Part shown: positions 55,201 through 64,000 of the stretch, piece after piece
Layout of the letters: each line of letters starts with the position of its first letter
Position numbering within the stretch: position 1 is the first letter of the stretch
From: Coprinus comatus
Taxonomy: Eukaryota; Basidiomycota; Agaricomycetes; Agaricales; Agaricaceae
Reading direction: 5' to 3'
Length of the DNA: 64,000 nt
NCBI GenBank assembly: GCA_034638255.1
Contig: JAWPGT010000006.1
Coordinates: 992,001 to 1,056,000 of the forward strand
The notes under the pieces: generated by a model
Databases searched by the model: none
What the model saw: only the letters and a program-made list of their open reading frames with translations
What the model was told of the DNA's origin: nothing
Position numbers and translations under genes: made by a program

Positions 55201-56595
55201 AGAGGATTTTAACAAGTATACGGCCTTGACTACAATGACACAACATCCCTGACTACAAGATTAGAATCGTTACGCGCCCTCATACACACAGCCGCAGTAC
55301 AAGATTATGACCTATGACAACTAGACATCAAGACCGCCTACCTCAATGGGGAACTACCTGAAGACGAAGTCCAATTCATGGAACAGCCGAAAGGATTTGA
55401 GCCTCAAGATAAACCGGGGAAGGAATGGGTTTGGAAATTGGTAAAAGGACTATATGGGCTGAAGCAGAGTGGACGTGTGTGGAATCAGACGATGAATGGA
55501 GCAATGGAAGGATGGGGATTCACGAGATTAGGTTCTGAACCTTGTTCATACACCAGGACCACTGCCCAAGGGAATGTAACAGCCAACGTACACATCGATG
55601 ACTTCATATACACACCATCTACTAATGAAGCAACAAAACAATTCCTAATGGATCTCAGAGGAAAATGGGAGTTTAAAGATCTCAGAGAAGCCAAGTTTTG
55701 TCTTGGCATTGCCTTCGAACGTGACAGACCAAACAGGAGAATTGGCTTATCACAAAAAGCTCTCATCAAAAAAGTTGCAACTTCTTTCCTTCCCAAAGAC
55801 TTCCTCCCTACAAATCTCCCCATGGATAACAATATCAAACTACGCAAACCAACAGCAGATGAACCAATTGATGACGAAACAAAAGCTTTACCCTATCACT
55901 CATTAGTTGGATCAATGATGTATATCGCAATGGGAACATGTCCAGATGTCGCTTACACTGTCAATAAACTTGCTCAATACCTAGATTGCTATCATAAACC
56001 CCACTGGGACACCGCCCTCAAATGTGCATGCTATCTACACACAACAAAGAACATGCAATTATGGCTAGGGGGTACAGGCGAATTCATAGCAAATGGCAAA
56101 CCAGTCCCAAGTACAGCTAATCCACCTGCTTCCCTAATAGGTTTCTCCGACTCATCCTTCGCAGACTGTGTTGACACAAGATGATCAACTATGGGATACT
56201 GCTTTTCACTGGGCAGCGGCATGATCTCTTGGTCATCCAGGAAACAAAAAACTGTTGCAATATCCACTTCTGAAGCAGAATACGTCGCAGTTGGTGAAGC
56301 TACACGAGAATCTCTATGGCTACGATCATATCTTAAAGAAATAGGAAACAACACCAACAAACCAACAATCATATTCTGTGACAATAACAGCACTATCACT
56401 CTAACTGGAGACCCTGTCAACCATGGAAACACAAAACATGTTGACATCAAACATCACTTCATCCGTCAACACGTAAAAGAAAACACCATCGATGTATGGA
56501 GAGTTGATACAAAAGACAACATCGCCGACTTACTTACTAAACCACTTCCACAACCTGCACTAGAAAAACATTGTTTAGCAATGGGCATTTACTGA
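52247..56595 (+). pseudogene. copia-C gag-pol polyprotein
   Basis: Gag from MGDSSNSNTANSSSSLQ, TGA at 52634-52636, then a 620-codon frame with WKALYLKYDHHKASS. It holds the knuckle CSNCNKRGHLLQYC (~53130), protease FIIDSGCTIHMSP (~53460), GAG-pre-integrase WHHHLGHANN..CDDCIRGKQTR and integrase (VDLTGPQ, RIDNGKLK, IGKVERLHRT). RT follows at 54960-56000: KWVLTPKQNEEGQ, LDIKTAYLNGE, GLYGLKQSG and HIDDFIYT in place of YVDD. RNase H is GFSDSSFADC, STSEAEYVA, FCDNNSTI, ending NIADLLTKPL. Stops near 52634, 54522, 55210, 55315 and 56182 (TGA or TAA) sit where Arg or Gln fits. Otherwise the frame is continuous. Confidence 0.88.
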
Positions 56596-56835
56596 ACCAT
56601 AAAAGAGGAGGAGAGATGTCGAGGATAAGGAAGAGTACTCAGCCGAAGAAATGGGTGATGATGAAATGATGGAATAGATGAGGGAAACAGGTTCGGTCTT
56701 CTTTCCAATATTTCTTATTTTCTTTTTCTGTGAGATTATAGAGTACAATCCCCAATCCATCAACCTACCTTCATTTTCACATTAAACCTTTTTAATTTGT
56801 TGATTTAAACATTCGATGGCAGAGTTGAGGAGGAG

Positions 56836-57072
56836 TGTAGGAAGGGCAACACGTGACAACAAAGTTATAAACCAACGACGCATATATTTACATCCTCAGT
56901 TCCTACCATCATATCTGGGACTGAGGTATGTACACAATACACATAGTATAGAACATACATATTAACATATTATCATAGCTAGGAGTATACGACTATAGGT
57001 ACAATAATATAACAAGTTCCTACCATCACATCTGGGACTGAGCTAGGAGTATACGACTATAGCGTTCTCGTA
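56836..57072 (+). repeat. 3' LTR of copia-C (237 bp)
   Basis: TGTAGGAAGG to TTCTCGTA, preceded by GAGGAGGAG. Nine transitions relative to the 5' LTR; seven involve a CpG in one copy. Confidence 0.92.
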
Positions 57073-59178
57073 GGTTCCTTTTGCTCATAGTAATTAGTAT
57101 TGATTTTTGTTTAGGCCTCAATGTGTGCAAAGCTCAAAGCTGTTCGTCAACAAGGAATGATCAAATTTAGGGACACTGTTGCTAGTGGTGTCATAGCTAT
57201 CCAGTGTGCAAGACATGGAATCTATGCTTCACAAGGGATAGTTGATCTCATCAAAGGTGAAAGGTGTGTACTATCAATGATCTCACATGATGTTATCTTG
57301 ACTTATACTCTATACAATCAATGATAGTTATAGCAGGACCGATTACGCTTTAGCAAGTGCTTTACAAGAAGCATCTGATCAGAGAAGAATAATGATCAGT
57401 TACAATATTTGGTGTCAATATAGGATTAAGTTGAAGAGCCGTATGCACCTCTCATTCCCACATATGGACTCCATATTTGAACATGTTGATGGCGCAATTC
57501 CAAAAATGCATATCCATGGTCATGGTGAGAAGTGCCAGTTACAACATTCATTTTCTTATAAGGTGTTCTCAGGTATGACTTATGGGGAGAGAATTGAAAG
57601 CTCTTGGTCAGAACAGAATCATGCAGCTGGGAGTACTAAGGAGCAGAATATGGGACATTGACATGAGTCATTGGATGACTTCAACATGCATTGGAACTGG
57701 ATCAATTTTATTGAACTTCATAAGTTTCTTCAATACTTATACATGTCCTTAATTTCATATTCTAATCAATTTATTTCCTATTTTACAAGCATCAACACTT
57801 GCAATACAGCTTCTAAAATATACAACACTCCTTCAGAACTCAAGTGAAGTGTTCGAACTTTTACAGAACCGATTCCTGCCTGACTTAATAGCATTGTGGG
57901 AAAATATGGAATTAAATCCTCCCAAAGACAAACATGGTAACATTCGGAGTCTTTATCAAGTCCATGATTTCACCAAAGGTGTGTCTTTATATGTAAAAGG
58001 TTGTAAACTTGCAATCAGATATTAATCAACTGTGTTCTCCCTAGTATCTTCACAAACCGTACAGTCAACACAACTGCAGGAAGAAAATGCTCAAGAGGCC
58101 TATCATGAGCAATACCCACATCTAGTTGCATTATTGGATCAAGGATTTAAAATAGAGCAGGATCAGTAAGTACCACCACTCAATTTTTGCTGACATTGAC
58201 TAATAATTTTGGTTCATAAAGACAACAACTTCAATGCCAGATTGTGCTTGGAGGCTTGGATAAAGAGGTGGTAGAGACTGAGAGATCAAGAATCCTCTCC
58301 CACATTCAACAATGGAAATCAGACTTGCAGGTAATATGTCCACAGATATGTTTACCACAACTTGGAGAAAACATCACCAGCAAGGCACTTCCCACATACT
58401 TCCCCTCCTACCTCATCAATAAAATTAGCTCAGAAGATCAAGAACATCCATCTTTCAAGTTGCTTGCCAGTATTGAGTTCAAAATTTGGATGGGGCAGGC
58501 TTATGATGTGATTGAAGACTTACAAGCTTCAATTCACTTATACTATGCTAGTGAAAAGAGGAAAATAAAAGATGTTAGAGGTGTGGGAGCAAATACACGA
58601 GCAAATATGATATTGCAATCTATCCATCAGGAGAAGGAAATATGTGCTGAGCACTATTGTATCACATATGAAGCACTTGTTGCTCTTGGGCTTCCGAAAA
58701 CCTCCGAACTCAAACCACTTCTCAAATCAGATCTCTGGGGGAAAGATATGCATGGGCTAAGCCAATTGGGAGATTCTAGTAGGAAGGAGCTGTGGTTCTG
58801 GGTGACAGGAAAGCCAGTGGATTTATCAGACAAGAAGTGGCATTTGGAATGTGAGTATTTTTATTTATTTAATGTGAACTTATATACTTACCAATGACCA
58901 TCAATTCTTTAGTGGATTGTGTCCAGTGGTTTTGAGCTAAAGCAGGACTACAATGCTTGAGAGAGGAGGTTGAAATTCTTTGTGAAGAATTCAGAAGGAC
59001 TGAACAAAGCTTTTCAAAGATGAAATTGATTTGGTTGGCTATGGCATCTAACTCAAATTTACAGCCTGGAGCAAAGTGTTATATGCATTGACAAGCAGCA
59101 GTGTATTCAGAATTAGAGAAACGTATCCAGGAGAGTTGGGAGAGTGTAGGTGACAAGTCTCAAGATCTCGAGAACTAG

Positions 59179-59463
59179 TGTAGCAGTATATAATTTGAAA
59201 AAATAAATAAATCCTATTATCTATTATATATGTGTGTGTATTGGATTTATTGGTTGGAACCAGTTGGATTGGTTCGATTGGATGGATAGAAAATAATAAT
59301 ATCTCTTGTTGGATAAATCAGACCTATCAACTTAATCCGAGGGAGGTCGATTGATCTGACCAATCGAAACATCAGGATATTGGATTGCCTTGAAAAGAAG
59401 GGTCAATCCAATTAATCAGCTGTTCTTTTCAAGGCAATCTAATCAATATTCTGCTGAGGTCCC
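59179..59463. other. spacer with 17-bp inverted repeat
   Basis: Arms 59383-59399 and 59423-59439 (GATTGCCTTGAAAAGAA and its reverse complement) surround a 23-base loop. The arms extend further with small gaps. Also TGGATT/TTGGTT-type degenerate repeats at 59233-59280. No gene seen. Confidence 0.7.
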
Positions 59464-60165
59464 TGATTAAATATCCTTGTCCCAAGATTATAGATAATAT
59501 TGAAAAAACTGAAGGTGGATGGCAAAAGGTATTTTTTATATTATAACTACCTTATTTTTTTTACTAAATTTCTATAGAGTGGATGTAAATATAGTTTACC
59601 CCAAATTTGTTATAGACCTCAATATCCTGGTCTTAAACATGAAGCTGGAAATGAGCCAAAAGACAGAGGTGGAAAATGTAATAAATATTACAGCACTTAT
59701 GGAGAATCTGGCTTAACTGGAGGAATTATGTGTGCATGGTACACTCATTCTATTTGCTATGGATATCATTGCATTTCTTCAAGTGAAGGAAGAAATGATG
59801 TATTTTCAGCAATGGTTACAAGATGGCCAAAAGCTTCTAAATATGTTATTTATGATTTTGCTTGCCAGCTTGGACCTTATTGTCATTCAAGAGAGCCAGA
59901 CTTTTTTATGGATACCCTATTTCTCATTGATAATTTTCATTCTGCAGGTCATAAATCTTGTAGTGCAGCCTATTTTCTTAAAACATATTTTTCTAGCCAA
60001 CCATCATTAGGAAAAATCAACTCTAGTGCAGCAGAATGTGGAAATGGAGGACTTACAAGAATTAGAAAATTGATTAGATATATGGGGCAAGAAAGAGCAA
60101 TTATATATACTGCAGTTTTTCTATCATTATGGAACAGAAGTAGAATACTAAATCTTTTGAAGTAA
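59464..60165 (+). pseudogene. 3' fragment of a second KDZ (CxC5/CxC6 family) transposase
   Basis: Near-identical to the reverse strand of 22617-21918. It starts inside an exon (YPCPKIIDNIEKTEGGWQK), then the same intron and the catalytic exon (VIYDFACQLGPYC, FHSAGHKSC, SAAECGNGGL), ending RSRILNLLK and stop. One residue differs (F for S in KTYFSSQPS). The 5' part is missing at 59464. It continues into the family's terminal sequence. Confidence 0.9.
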
Positions 60166-60350
60166 AATATAATAGTTTGACATTCTAATAAAGAAATATA
60201 CTATATATTGTCTAGAAAACTTGAGTCTTTAGAAGAATCCTACTAAAGAAGTTATATGTTTAGTAGAATTCTACTAAAGGTGTGAGTTCTTTAGTAGAAT
60301 TCTGCTAAAGAACTCTTACCTTTAGTAGGATTCTACTAAAGAACTCATAC
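60166..60350 (+). repeat. KDZ subterminal region with iterated palindromes
   Basis: Three imperfect to perfect copies of TTTAGTAGAATTCTACTAAA-type palindromes (60259-60278 perfect; ~60289-60310; ~60321-60342). Matches the region next to the right end of the giant element (36190-36262). Continues after the hAT-like insertion at 61521. Confidence 0.8.
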
Positions 60351-61520
60351 CCAGTGACTTACGGGGGGGTCTATATATGCGGTGGTCTGTGGTGGTCTGA
60401 GTTTTCTACGGTGATCTGTGGTGATCTGTGATAGTGAGATCATACACACCTCTTGAGATGTGCTCATCTGTCAAGAGTAGAACATGTCATGTAGAATATG
60501 AGGTAACAGGCATAATTATATATTTGTAGATTTAATTAATGAACTTTGACTCAACAATGTTGGTGTGAGTCAGTGACCTTGACTTCCCTTTCTTCTCTCT
60601 ATCTCTCTCTCTCTCTCTCTCCCCTTTGCCCCACCACATTCTTGACTCTGCCCACCAAGTCCCTCTACACATCCTTTGAGCTGTGCTTGACACTTGTGCA
60701 CACCACATTATGTTAAGTTTGTCTTCTGGCAGTTCCGACTTCGAACATGAAGATTTTTTTTCCTTTCTTCCGAAATATTATCAACATCATCCATGAATCT
60801 GTTCCGATGCATATAATCATTCTTCTCCTTCGTTGGTTCCCCAAAAGATGCATATAGTCACCCAGTCCAATATACATGTGAGACATGTGATGCAGCAGAT
60901 CCCTCCCATGCTCCAAATCATAATTGTGGGTATATTCTCACTATAATCAATGGTGTTGTCCACTTACATCATTCCAATAGAACTCAATTTCGGCTATAAC
61001 ATATTGTGAGTATATTTTAACTATAATCAATGGTGTCGTCCACTTACATGATTAATTCTAATAGACTCAATTTTGGCTATAACATCATGACACAGACGAG
61101 CTGCGAGCACAGATAGAGGCAGAATGGGACTTGTAGATGAGCGCAGATGAGCACAGGTGGAGGAATAATGGCCGGACTTGTAGATAATTTATAAGCACAA
61201 ACGAACACAGATTACCAACGAAAAACAGGATCTGATTGCATATATGTATTATGTACAGATAGGTACAGAAAATAATACATTAAAATTCATTGTACATCTG
61301 TTCTTATCTGAGGGGATCTGTATAAAATAAAGAAATATGTGTATTTATTATGTTACCATCCCGATGTACTCATATGTGCTTACAGATGACGACAGGAGAG
61401 CAAATCTAAGCTCAGAACAAAATCCGGACATTTCAGTTCTCATAAATGGACATATGTCATGATTTCAACACATATGACCACATATCAACACAGATATGGC
61501 CCTTGACATAAGTGACTGGG
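60351..61520. mobile_element. hAT-like non-autonomous element (1170 bp), TSD ACTCATAC
   Basis: Ends CCAGTGACTTACGG and, reversed, CCCAGTCACTTATG; 8-bp duplication ACTCATAC at 60343-60350 and 61521-61528. The interior has no coding frame. It contains GGTGATCTGTG-type repeats near 60395-60430, a (CT)n tract (60598-60621) and a duplicated ~88-bp segment (60924-61008 and 61010-61093). The 8-bp duplication and CAGTG-like tips fit the hAT superfamily; no transposase is present to confirm it. Confidence 0.75.
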
Positions 61521-61617
61521 ACTCATACCTTTAGTAGAATCCTACTACAACTTATGTTTTTTTTTTTTGCATATGACAAAACTAAAGGTGTAGAAAATCA
61601 TCATTAATCATGAAAAA
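61521..61617 (+). repeat. remaining part of the second KDZ copy's terminal repeat, truncated
   Basis: Matches 36240-36330 (AACTTATG, poly-T, GCATATGACAAAACTAAA) and stops at CATGAAAAAC. The outer ~165 bases of the terminal repeat are missing. Confidence 0.8.
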
Positions 61618-61814
61618 CAGGAACTGCAGCAGCTTCACTGTTTATGCTTACTTGATTCAAGCTTTGGCTGGCTTGGATTTTGAGTTGAGTTCAAATGAGT
61701 TATAAAAGTGAATTAAATCAATTAATTGGAATAAGCCAATAATCCCAAGAATCCTAATAATTGAATATGATATTTAAATTCTAAAATGTGAGAAATAAGA
61801 AATAGCATTAGCAA

Positions 61815-61881
61815 GAATTGAACCAAGGACCTCATGTACATAAAATCATCATATATATTTATGGTACAAACCATTGAGCTA
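61815..61881 (-). other. tRNA-like promoter (A and B boxes), probable SINE head
   Basis: Reverse strand A box TAGCTCAATGG (61871-61881) and B box GGTTCAATTC (61815-61824), start-to-start 57 bases, close to the RNA polymerase III consensus. The spacing suits a tRNA with a long variable arm. Acceptor-stem pairing is not evident, so a functional tRNA is unlikely and a tRNA-derived SINE is the better reading. Confidence 0.5.
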
Positions 61882-62281
61882 AATAAGCTTGGATATCTAG
61901 AAAACTAATGTTAATATATAGAGTACTATTACAAATATATCTATTATGGATGTGTTTGCGAAAATTCTACAAGTAATATTTCGATGTTTTTTTGTATATT
62001 TTCTTAGAATTTTTTTGGCTTCTTTGGCTTTTGGGATTTTTAGGATTTATCATATCTTTTAGATTAGATATTAACATTCTTTAAACATATCAGAATATAG
62101 AAAAAGATTGAAGAGGAAAACTAGACCATAAGAGCCAAAGAAGCCAAAAAAATTCTAAGAAAATATACAAAAAAACATCGAAATATTACTTGTAGAATTT
62201 TCGCAAACACATCCATAATAGATATATTTGTAATAGTACTCTATATATTAACATTAGTTTTCTAGATATCCAAGCTTATTT
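61881..62281. repeat. perfect 149-bp inverted repeat with 103-bp spacer
   Basis: Left arm 61881-62029, right arm 62133-62281, identical by eye when reversed. The spacer 62030-62132 is A/T-rich. The left arm begins at the last base of the tRNA-like A box. Transcription through it would give a long hairpin RNA. Confidence 0.9.
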
Positions 62282-62633
62282 TCCATCTTCCATTTTATCT
62301 ACCTCCATTTGTATTTCTTCTCTGATTTGGATTTCTGTTATTCCTTATTACCTTTTTTATCCGTTATGGCATTTCATATAAATAGTTCACTGCTATGTTT
62401 GTATTTCCTCAGTTTCAGAATCAACTTGATATACTCTTAACTCTCTGTATCATCTCAACCATCTGCACTCTTACTTTTCCAGTCTTCCAGAAACTCTGCC
62501 GGAAGTCTCCCGGAAATTCATAAATCGACCTTGTACAAATTCCGGAGGTGCAGCACACACGCTGAAGCCAAGGGTTACCCTTCTTGGTATTTTCAGTATT
62601 TAACAGTATTCTGAAACTGAATTCCGGATTTGT
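62282..62633 (+). other. 5' region (LTR/leader remnant) of the terminal gypsy element
   Basis: TATAAATAG at about 62379 with downstream CT-rich sequence and repeated TCCGGAAGTC/CCGGAAATT words, leading into the gag start. Probably the LTR 3' part and leader. The left side is cut by the inverted repeat and no LTR borders could be set. Confidence 0.4.
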
Positions 62634-64000
62634 ATGCCACCCCGTACAACGAACAATTCTAGAGCAGCCACTATGCTGGAAAATCTTCCTCCCTACAACA
62701 ACAACAATGGCAGGGGTGAAGAAGATGATGATGATGACGATGTCAGCGAATTATTATTGGGGTAAACTCGCAGATCTGATTCCCGTTATCACTTCTTTAT
62801 GATATCCATGTGCTACTGTTTGTCACCTGTCCTCCTCATGTAGTTCCCATCTGTCAATCTTTTATTATCACATGTGTTCTATTTCTCATGTCGTCTATTT
62901 CTGTTATCACATGTGAATTACTTGTTGTATATATATGTCGTGTACAAGTCCTGTAGTCCTTGTCCGCTTACACCCGAATACAACACTTGTGGCATCCTAC
63001 ACTCAGCTAAGGTGTTCACCTCAGTACTTTACGTCTTTGTCATATTCCAACAGACGATGCAGGTGCAGGAGGAGCTGGACCACAGGGACAGGATAGGTTG
63101 TTGGAAATTATCAATTGCCTTACAGATGCTCTCAACAACAACAATAACAACAACAATGTGCCCCGTGTTCCTCATCACACTCGCGAACCTCCTACATTCT
63201 CCAGGGAAAACCCTTGGGAATTTGCTGCATTTCTTCATCATATCCATCTTTATTTCAACACTAATAACCAGCAGTTTGCCACTGACAAGGATAAAGTCGG
63301 ATTTTGCCTTACATTCTTGACTGGGCTGGCAAGCCAATGGTTTGAGACTATCATGACCCACATGGAGGATTGGGATGAATTAGATTGGTTTAGTGATTGG
63401 GATACATTTGAAGAGGAATTGTGATCAAATTTCGGAAATGTGGATTTGGTAGTGGAAGCTAAGTCAGAAATCAGAACTTTATCAATGGCAGAATTTCTCT
63501 TTCTCACAAATCTCCTTGGCTGGCTCTTGTTGATAGTGGTTCTACTCATTCATTCATTGATTCTTCTTTTGTCCGAAAATTTTCCCTTTCCACTTCTTCA
63601 GTTTCTCTGGTAGAACTTAGGTTGTTCAATGGCTCTTCAAATTCATACATTACTGAATCTGTATGTATGCCAATTACTTTTCCGAGTGGTGAATCTATGC
63701 TATTTGACTTTTATGTGACGAGGCTCAACTCTACTTGTGCTATGGTTCTTGGATTCAATTGGCTCTCCCACTACAATCCGTTGATTGACTGGGTTAGTGG
63801 CCATATCAATTTCCATACCAAAACTCCAGAGAATCTTGCTCTTCTGACATCAGCGCGATCCTCTTTTCCGGAAAATTCCCCGGAAATCCTAACAAACATT
63901 ACTTCTGCCTCTGCTTCACTCGTCACACCTTCCGAAATTCCAAAACCTCATATCAGCATAATCAACGCCGTTGCCTTTTCCAGGGCAATTCGTGCTCCTG
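62634..64000 (+). pseudogene. Ty3/gypsy gag and protease, partly deleted, runs off the window
   Basis: Gag starts MPPRTTNNSRAATMLENLPP, interrupted by the solo LTR. It continues in frame DAGAGGAGPQGQDRLLEI, an Asn run, PTFSRENPWEFAAFLHHIHLY and FLTGLASQWFETIMTHMEDW. A TGA (63422-63424) stands where Arg fits, before SNFGNVDLVVEAKSEIRTL. From 63493 a different frame gives the retropepsin region SPWLALVDSGSTHSFID and VLGFNWLSHYNPLIDW, open to the end. The knuckle and gag C-terminus are missing between 63490 and 63493, so an internal deletion joined gag to protease out of frame. Confidence 0.82.
62741..63052 (+). mobile_element. solo LTR (312 bp) in gypsy gag, TSD GACGA
   Basis: Same family as 1461-1772: TGTCAGCGAATT to ATTCCAACA, flanked by GACGA at 62736-62740 and 63053-63057. 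Removing it and one duplication restores the gag frame across an Asp-rich stretch. Confidence 0.93.

Larger units (their letters stand above)
42837..57072 (+). mobile_element. copia-C, Ty1/copia element (5.25 kb without its nested insertion), TSD GGTTC
   Basis: LTRs 42837-43073 and 56836-57072, flanked by GGTTC at 42832-42836 and 57073-57077. PBS at 43074, coding region 52247-56595, purine-rich GAGGAGGAG before the 3' LTR. The chromovirus 43227-52206 sits in its leader between PBS and gag. The LTR ends are TG..TA rather than TG..CA. The two LTRs differ at nine positions, all transitions, mostly in CpG context. Confidence 0.92.
41075..59178 (+). pseudogene. CxC2-type KDZ transposase split by copia-C
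   Basis: Starts MPRASRINQTSSSEK. N-terminal part to 41620 (acidic, SDTDTDTERR), then the CxC2 region from ~41770: CCRQCNEENPSVYWCLEC, CYKCMLKNHYHLPLHQ and LGFLIHLGHG, then YDYFYALQILTD, DHYRELLLVMRVW and RCPACLEVGFNV. Copia-C interrupts at 42836/57073 (TSD GGTTC). It resumes FRDTVASGVIAIQCARHG, SYNIWCQY, PKMHIHGHGEKCQ and GERIESSWSEQNHA, then a C-terminal helical region (WFWVTGKPVDLSDKKWHLE) ending at 59178. Several GT..AG introns are visible. TGA at 41195, 57659, 58933 and 59089 replace likely Arg codons. The usual YDxxCQ Asp is Asn here. Domain order and motifs follow the Zisupton-like KDZ family. Confidence 0.85.

Noticed and set aside
55600..55620. HIDD and FIDD in copia RTs taken as dead catalytic sites
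   Set aside because: Both catalytic Asp residues are kept; variation at the first two positions of the YVDD box occurs in fungal copia RTs.

Overview
The window looks like a transposon-dense stretch of a basidiomycete (Agaricomycete) nuclear genome. The evidence is short introns of about 50 nt with GT..AG ends, KDZ (Kyakuja-Dileera-Zisupton) transposases with fungal CxC-type cysteine clusters, a TET/JBP-family 2-oxoglutarate oxygenase next to a KDZ gene, and several Ty1/copia and Ty3/gypsy families. I see no ordinary housekeeping gene in intact form. No rRNA, complete tRNA or CRISPR was recognised. The species cannot be named from the sequence.

Layout. 1-17.05 kb: a copia fragment (copia-A, minus) and the 5' parts of two related copia elements (copia-1 nested in copia-2, minus), then repeats and an old Ty3/gypsy gag region (minus). 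17.05-21.67 kb: copia-B, a nearly complete copia (plus). 21.67-36.50 kb: a giant KDZ transposon with long terminal inverted repeats. It carries a broken KDZ transposase, a small Cys-rich gene, a PHD-finger gene, a degraded RRM-protein gene, a TET/JBP oxygenase and an apparently intact 8-exon gene of unknown function. 36.5-37.84 kb: the 3' half of copia-1, interrupted by a solo LTR. 37.85-40.6 kb: two decayed genes of unknown function. 41.1-59.2 kb: a second KDZ transposase (CxC2 type) split by copia-C, which itself contains a full-length chromovirus (43227-52206). 59.5-62.3 kb: a fragment of the first KDZ family carrying a hAT-like element, then a tRNA-like SINE head abutting a perfect 149-bp inverted repeat. 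62.3-64 kb: a gypsy gag-protease remnant with a solo LTR in gag.

How the pieces fit. Target-site duplications (TSDs) let the insertion order be read. The giant KDZ element landed in the copia-1 reverse transcriptase, with a duplicated CCTCCATCCA at 915-924 (reverse strand) and 36503-36512. A copia element then entered its left terminal repeat (TSD GGTAC). Inverted copies of that copia family later recombined and flipped 832-17053, so the KDZ left tip and the copia-1 5' half now point the wrong way. In the right-hand stack the order is CxC2-KDZ, then copia-C (TSD GGTTC), then chromovirus (TSD ACAAT).

Nearly every premature stop I found is explained by a C-to-T change on one strand, mostly TGA where CGA (Arg) is expected. 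This resembles decay of methylated CpG or RIP-like mutation. Against that background the TET/JBP oxygenase and the neighbouring 514-residue gene keep open frames. Exon and element borders are read by eye and may be off by a base or two.
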